A stretch of DNA of 64,000 bases from Myrica gale (lineage: Eukaryota; Streptophyta; Magnoliopsida; Fagales; Myricaceae): contig OZ005621.1 of the NCBI GenBank assembly GCA_963930655.1, positions 1,351,001 to 1,415,000 of the forward strand. The letters are read 5' to 3'. Of this stretch, positions 56,807 to 64,000 are shown one piece after another. Numbering within the stretch: position 1 is the stretch's first letter; each line of letters opens with the position of its first letter. Under the pieces are notes generated by a model that was given only the letters and a program-made list of their open reading frames with translations, made no database searches and was not told where the DNA came from. The position numbers were made by a program, and so were the translations under genes.

Positions 56807-58118
56807 CTCTCTCCCTCCAAAACCCTAAACCCGCTTTTTAATTTGAACTCGTTCGTGCCGCGAGACAGTCTGCTCTACTGCTCTCTCTCCCTCTCTATGG
56901 TGCCTACTGCTAAAATACGCGGCGAAGCGCATCGTGCGGTTTCCTGATTTGCAGTGAATGAGGTGTATGTGTACCTCCACTCTCATGACCGTCCGATTAA
57001 ACGCCCTTTCTGGTTTTAAAAACACTGACTTCCAGGTGTAGGCATTAGTTGCGTTAAGGGTGGAACGTCCAAACACGTTCTTTTCAGAAGCAGAAAGTTG
57101 ACAGATGGCTGCTGTGAGCCAGTGGGGATTCATTCGGTCGCCAGCTGGCGTCTTGATATGAGCCTGTCAGGACATGCCCAGTACGGTGGACTTTTCCTCA
57201 AATCACTTTTTTCTTTAAGAAATTACAATTTATCCCTCTCAAGTGTTCTTTTTGCCTCTTCTTAACGATGAAGAGCTTAAATTATCACCTTTTTTTTGCC
57301 ATTTACCTCTTTAATCATATTTTGACCTTTAAAATGGTTTAAAAAATACCTGGAGTTACAATATTCATGCTAACAAAAAACGTGAGGATAGGCATTGCAT
57401 ATGTCCAAAGTTTTACTTGAAATCTTACTTAAGCATGGCAATGTGTTCCACCTGCTGCTCAAAATTTTGGGGAATATTCTTAAAATTTTGAGAATCTTTA
57501 CTTTATTGAGATTTATTTGGGTTTGTGAAAGATAAAGTGTGTATGTGTAAAAGTTAAAAAATTTGGAGTGTGTTTGTTTTGCTGGAAATTTACATGCCCC
57601 AAAATGTTGGGGAAACAAACATACCTCCAGTGAAGGATTTCCTTTATTACCTAAAAATAAAATTAAACTTTTTTTTTATTATTTGTTAGATCATGAATTA
57701 TTGATAGAATTTATTAATGTGTTGGCAACATCACAACCCTTATTAAGACTTGTTAAAATTGAAGTTTTAAAACTGAAACACCAAGATTGCAAGAAAAAAA
57801 AAATTATAACCTTAAATTATGGAGGCATGTAAATTGTTCCCTTTTGTCATCTGAATTTAAGTATCTTGTTTTTAAATAATTTAAGTAGAACTTAGATGAA
57901 TAAAGCGTAATGATAGCTCTTGCAGTCACTTGGTTAATAGAAAAGCGTGAATATCAGGATCAAAACACTGATGCCAAGTTGCAAAGAGTTCTTAATTTTA
58001 AACATTTCCACAAGGTGGCTTAGAACTTTGAAGCCAGCATTTCATTCTTACTAGTTAGTAGTTACAGCCTCTTTAACATTTTCGAGGATTTTCTGCTCCA
58101 CAATACATACACAGGTTT
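56807..58118. other. Interval between CYP40 and the peroxidase
   Basis: CYP40 promoter and leader (from 56807), a MITE at 57440-57620, then AT-rich DNA and the 3' untranslated part of the peroxidase. No gene recognised. Confidence 0.55.
57440..57620. mobile_element. MITE shared with 63083-63267
   Basis: Both copies contain AATCTTTACTTTATT(G/A)AG, then TTTGTGAAA, GTGTAAAAGTTAAAAA and TTGGAGTGTGTTTG, in the same orientation. The right end reads AAACAAACATACCT. Edges are approximate. Confidence 0.6.
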
Positions 58119-60026
<1,908 letters not shown>

Positions 60027-60155
60027 TCACTATTGTTTTGTGACGAGAACTAGCAACTACAAGCAATTTATACACAGGCAAGGCAAACTAATACCAATTA
60101 ACTTTTCTGTAGAGTGGAAGAGCCACTAGAGGCGTCCTTATCGCTAGTGTTCGGT

Positions 60156-60386
60156 ACAAGTCCACGTTTTCGTCAGGGGAGGATGAACACAGCAATCCCC
60201 ACCTCCTTGAAAATTATAACTTATTCTAATGGCAGGACGACGTATTACACTAATAATTTATGATGAAGAACAAGTCCACGTTTTCTTCAGGGGAGGATGA
60301 ACACAGCAATCCCCACCTCTTTGAAAATTATAACTATTCTAATGGCAGGATGATGTACGTATTACACTAATAATATATGATGATGA
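60156..60386. repeat. Tandem duplication (114 and about 117 bp) upstream of the peroxidase
   Basis: The unit starts ACAAGTCCACGTTTTCNTCA at 60156 and again at 60270. It includes GGGGAGGATGAACACAGCAA, TTCTAATGGCAGGA and TATTACACTAATAAT. The second copy differs by a few substitutions and a small insertion (TGTA). It lies about 160-390 bases upstream of the peroxidase start codon, so it is likely in the promoter. Each unit carries CCACGTTTTC. Confidence 0.88.
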
Positions 60387-61238
60387 ACACTAGCACGGTA
60401 TCAAAAATGCTCTCAGGTTGACTCAAATTCTCCACACGTGAATAAAATTTGCCCATCGACGACGTCATTCTTTTTGTCCTACATACTTTCAAGTTTGAGA
60501 TAAGTGCAAGGGTGGAAGTTGGAGCACGTTTTTGTCAAAAGAATGAGACTTATGGACCAAAAGGGTTATATTATATCTCATGTGTTCGAGTTGTGGAGTA
60601 TACACATGCAGAGTAATGGATATCAGCTCATTCAAATGCATGAGATGGCTGAGTTAAACATGAACCGCAATTATAGTGGAAGGTGGGATTAGGTTGCTAA
60701 AGTTGGCAGAGCAGGACTTAATTCACCAAAAGGAATATGAGAAATCGAGATTGATACCGATGTCGACAAAGATTCTTCCTTCTAATTTTCGACTCAAAGT
60801 AATAATGGCTATTGAGAACTCGAAATTAGGACAACTGCTACGTGAAATTACCATCTATCGCAACGCTAATAAAAATTCACTCGTGGTGTATGGTGGTGTT
60901 CCGTATTAATTGTCTGGACAGGCCTGCAATCTCTGGTACTTTATTCAATCAACAAGACATCATAAATTAACAATGCTTGAGGTTTCGTCCAACCTTGCTG
61001 AGCGAAGGACCAAAAGTGCCACTAAAGTGCAACTCTTAAGCGCTAACCAGGTCACAATACGCATTGCATTTTTCATTTGAGTTTCAGAGAATGAACAGCG
61101 ACCGCCCCTGCTGGCGCAGTACTGTTGGGTTAATTCTTCCTGGGTGAAGGAAAGTTCAATCGGAGATCTTTTACTTAGGATCAAAATCCATTATAATTTT
61201 AAATTATAACCCTAAAAAAGAGTTTTTAAGTGTTATGG

Positions 61239-62277
61239 GTTAAAGAGAGAAATAGAAGAGAGAGAATTTTTTTCTCTTTCATAGCCAGCTTCATCAAAGT
61301 CTTGATTCCGTCTTGTCTGAGGTCCAATCGAGCTGAAATTTGGAAGGGACGTTCATGACACAATGTCTATAATCTGAACGGTGAAGATCAGATTACAAGC
61401 TCGGGAACAATATTTTGTGCTCGTAAACAGTAACCTCAAGTTTTAGTATTTTCTCTATGTTTTTCCGTTGTATTTGTCAAGATTGAAAGAATCTTTAAAG
61501 ATTGGTTAAGCGTTTGAGGTAAGTAGCTCTTCAATGTATTTTTAAACGTATACCGTATTTTATATGGTTTTGATGTATTTTTTGGGAAACTGAACAAATT
61601 TCGAGTAAAATGAGATTGCTGAGATTTTGTGGAACTCAATTGAAATATTTATAACTTGTTTTGGTGAGCATACTGTGAAAATTATTCTTGCGTTGGTGAT
61701 ATATCTCTGTGATATTTGGAGTTTTTTGTGGCCTGGAAGTCTGTGTGATCATTGGTGATTTTTCCTATAGTGCGCGACCTTGAATATTTTTGTTACAAAC
61801 TTGTATTTTTATATTTGTTATGACTCACGGTGTTTTAATTTGGATTTCGATTATTGTGAGAAAATTGTCTTTTTGCCAACCCTCATTGACTAGCTACTTA
61901 CTGAGCTAGTTGTAGCTCACCACTTATTCTCATATTTTTCAGAATGGGCAGAATAAGAGAAGTGCGAGGAGCTTTTTATATAGATTTGTGTTTCGAATGC
62001 GTGTTTTGCAAGAGTAATTTTGGAGATTAATTTTGAAGAAGTTGTTATTGTAATTCTTTTGAGAGATCTTCATCGATGTTGGAAAATATCGGATATGTTA
62101 ATGTAAAGCTTAGGGTTTTGATTGATATTTTTTGGCTTTTTACGGTTTATGAATATTTGGATGAAGTTGTAGTAATTAATTTTGTAATATTGGGGCCTAG
62201 ATAAATGATTAGTCACGGTGAAAAAGTCTTATTTTATATGAAAATCTTTTCACTTGGAGTTTGGGCCAGGGCGTTAC
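61239..62277 (+). mobile_element. LTR-like fossil, Ty3/Gypsy (Tekay/Del-like)
   Basis: The stretch runs from TGTTATGGG to GGGCGTTACA and includes GAGCTAGTTGTAGCTCACCA followed by TTTTTCAG, an arrangement known from Tekay/Del LTRs. No internal coding region and no primer-binding site follow, so it looks like a solo or partial LTR. No matching flanks were found, and the left edge is a guess. Age is probably old. Confidence 0.35.
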
Positions 62278-62459
62278 AAAAACAATTCTCCGGGTTCATG
62301 CGTGAGAATTCTGCGGACATAGTGCATATGTTATACCTTCTTCTCTTCTCCTTAATCTTCCAGGAAGGTGCATTAGATAGCTCTCATGAAAAAACAACAA
62401 TATTGCACCAGTGTGTAACATCGGGGCCCTATCAAATTTAACGTCATTAAGTATGCCCG

Positions 62460-63062
62460 ATCCGAAAAGATTCTAGAACTTATACTGCTCAAACGCTATT
62501 TATTGGTCATGACAGTATCGATGTCACGTGTCTGAAGTTTTGCAACGTGGAACCACACGATTCGCGGAAGAAGCATTCATAATCGTGCGGACCTTTTTCG
62601 TACCGTCTGAACGATGTTATTTTTTTCCGTTGGAACGTTGTTGACATTGTCCGGACTGAATAGAATGTTCATGACGATTTTTAATTTGTCACTATATCCT
62701 AACGATTATTATTCGTTAGGTAATGTCCGTTCGGACATTTTATAAAAAGAGTCCGGACGATATTGTAAAAATTATGACGATTTTAATTGTGACTCAGTTA
62801 CAACGATTTAAAATTTGTCACCCTGCAAAGAGTCTGAACGGTTTGCTTGTTCATCCGGACGAGATTTTATTTTTGTGATGATTTTTATTGTCACTTGTTC
62901 GCGACGCGTGTATGTCGTCACACTAGAAATACATCCGAACGTGTTTTTGACCGATCCGGACGGTTTTGGAGTTCCTTGATAGTTTTGTGTGACGAAATTA
63001 ATATTTTGTCATAGAAAGTTCACTTTCAGTGACAATTTGATTTGACATCCAAAATTTTGTCA
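62460..63062. mobile_element. Block of alternating short inverted motifs, probably a DNA-transposon subterminal region
   Basis: Two motif types alternate. One is a GTGACGATTTTTAATTGTCAC-like stem (about 62671, 62773, 62800, 62875, 62970, 63030). The other is a GTCCGGACG palindrome (about 62650, 62725, 62750, 62850, 62950). Such arrays are typical of subterminal regions of CACTA or Mutator elements. The terminal inverted repeats were not found, so the family is open. Confidence 0.5.
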
Positions 63063-63082
63063 CTTAAAATTATATAAGGGTA

Positions 63083-63267
63083 AATGTGTTGTTTGTTTGC
63101 CAAAATTTTAAAAAATATTCTTAAAATTTTGGGAATCTTTACTTTATTAAGATTTATTGGGGTTTGTGAAAAGTATAGTGTGTAGGTGTAAAAGTTAAAA
63201 ATCTTGGAGTGTGTTTGGTTTACCCGAATTGTTGAGACACCAAATTATTGGCTAAACAAACATGTAT
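63083..63267. mobile_element. MITE, second copy of that at 57440
   Basis: Begins AATGTGTTGTTTGTTTGCC and ends GGCTAAACAAACATGTAT, an imperfect inverted pair. It shares its interior with 57440-57620. Confidence 0.65.
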
Positions 63268-63552
63268 TTCATAAAACCAACAGAAAATAAAACCAGAGCA
63301 TCTTGATGCATACTGAGAAAGAAAGTAAATAAATTACATATAAGAACTCAAAAACAAGGATCTAAAGGGAGCAACTTTTGCTTAGCAAACTACCATGACT
63401 CCCCTATCAAAATAGTCCACACCCCACAATAAACTGTTTTTCTACGCCTATGCTTGATGATTCTGACAAGAGCACTTTTTTCGTTTTCTCTTCTGGAATC
63501 AGTAGATTAACAGAGGTTACAGAACAAGAAATCGAAGCAGCCCTCTGTGCAG

Positions 63553-63762
63553 TCATAACAGCAAGAACAACTGCAACCCACCAACAAAATCAAACCATTC
63601 ACGAATAGCAGTAACAAAGAAAATTGATTCTTCGAAGGATTTAAAACGAACAAAAATAAGATGGTACCACTCATTGATGGCCTTGTCTTGTTCATCTTGA
63701 TAAGCTTGGAACTCTAAGACCTTGCCAGAAGTATCTATGGCTTGAGGTGCAGGGGGTTCCAT
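63553..63762 (-). CDS. First exon of an unrecognised small protein gene (partial model)
   Basis: ATG 63762 follows a CT-repeat leader. The frame reads MEPPAPQAIDTSGKVLEFQA, then YQDEQDKAINEW. After that the composition changes to Phe/Leu-rich, so the exon probably ends at GAGTG|GTACCA (63667/63666) and the rest is intron. A possible second exon begins after GTTGCAG near 63576, but its phase gives no convincing continuation. I do not recognise the family. The charged, helix-prone start is the only feature. Confidence 0.45.
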   Translation of the reverse strand: MEPPAPQAIDTSGKVLEFQAYQDEQDKAINEWYHLIFVRFKSFEESIFFVTAIREWFDFVGGLQLFLLL

Positions 63763-64000
63763 CTCTCTCTCTCTCTCTGAGTCACTGGAAAATGAACAAA
63801 GCGGAATGACGCTGGGCAATCACGTGGTGCGCACTTGGGTCGGCTGTCAAAGATAGGTTGATGAAAAATGTGACTGCGTAAGACTAGGCAAAAGGAAAGA
63901 AGCAAAGTTTAACGGTGAAAGTGGTCTACTTAGATTCTAGCCGTTAGATGGTTTCTGGATGCAGAGCGCAATCAACGGTTAGAGATGAAAATCCAAAAAA

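Larger units (their letters stand above)
60387..63500. other. Gene-free interval at the right end
   Basis: It holds unrecognised sequence (60400-61200, with small open frames at 60504-60692 and 60676-60909 whose products match nothing I know), an LTR-like piece, a block of short inverted motifs and a MITE. No host gene was identified. Confidence 0.5.

Overview
The window is nuclear DNA from a core eudicot plant, probably a woody one. It has split genes with short exons and AT-rich introns, plant-only proteins (TPLATE-complex subunit, CDPK-related kinase, class III peroxidase, patatin, galacturonosyltransferase fragment), and many small DNA transposons and L1-type LINE copies. I cannot name the species. 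No rRNA, tRNA gene, CRISPR array or prokaryotic operon is visible. Layout: 1-15336 (-) is most of TWD40-2, 21 exons seen, with the 3' part off the left edge; its 5.3-kb intron 2 holds two LINE copies. 15340-18800 is a promoter and transposon zone ending in a 1.15-kb foldback element (9-bp target duplication) just in front of a complete short-chain dehydrogenase/reductase gene (18912-20577, +). 20600-25370 is gene-poor, with a whole-looking non-autonomous hAT element (21439-22601). 25371-26777 (-) is a 5'-truncated C3H62-like gene. 28371-35150 (-) is a complete CDPK-related kinase whose last intron holds an ORF1-only half-LINE with an open 573-codon frame and exact target duplications. 35150-41590 is gene-poor and full of MITEs, with a hAT transposase fragment. 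41591-45037 (-) is a phosphoglycerate-mutase-like gene. 46264-50934 (+) is a patatin pseudogene carrying a hAT MITE in an exon and a 2.7-kb hAT-ended element that captured galacturonosyltransferase exons. 52781-56806 (-) is cyclophilin 40. 58119-59996 (-) is a class III peroxidase. 60000-64000 holds tandem repeats, an LTR-like fossil, a subterminal-repeat block and the start of an unrecognised gene. The genes are independent housekeeping or family genes and do not form a pathway. What unites the window is transposon history. At least eight near-empty retro-insertions (target duplication, 10-27 bases that are mostly A/T, target duplication) are scattered through introns of five genes, beside complete and half-size L1 relatives that share the tail signature TTACTTATCAAAA. 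All exon boundaries were read by eye from splice signals, reading phase and remembered homologous proteins, without a search.
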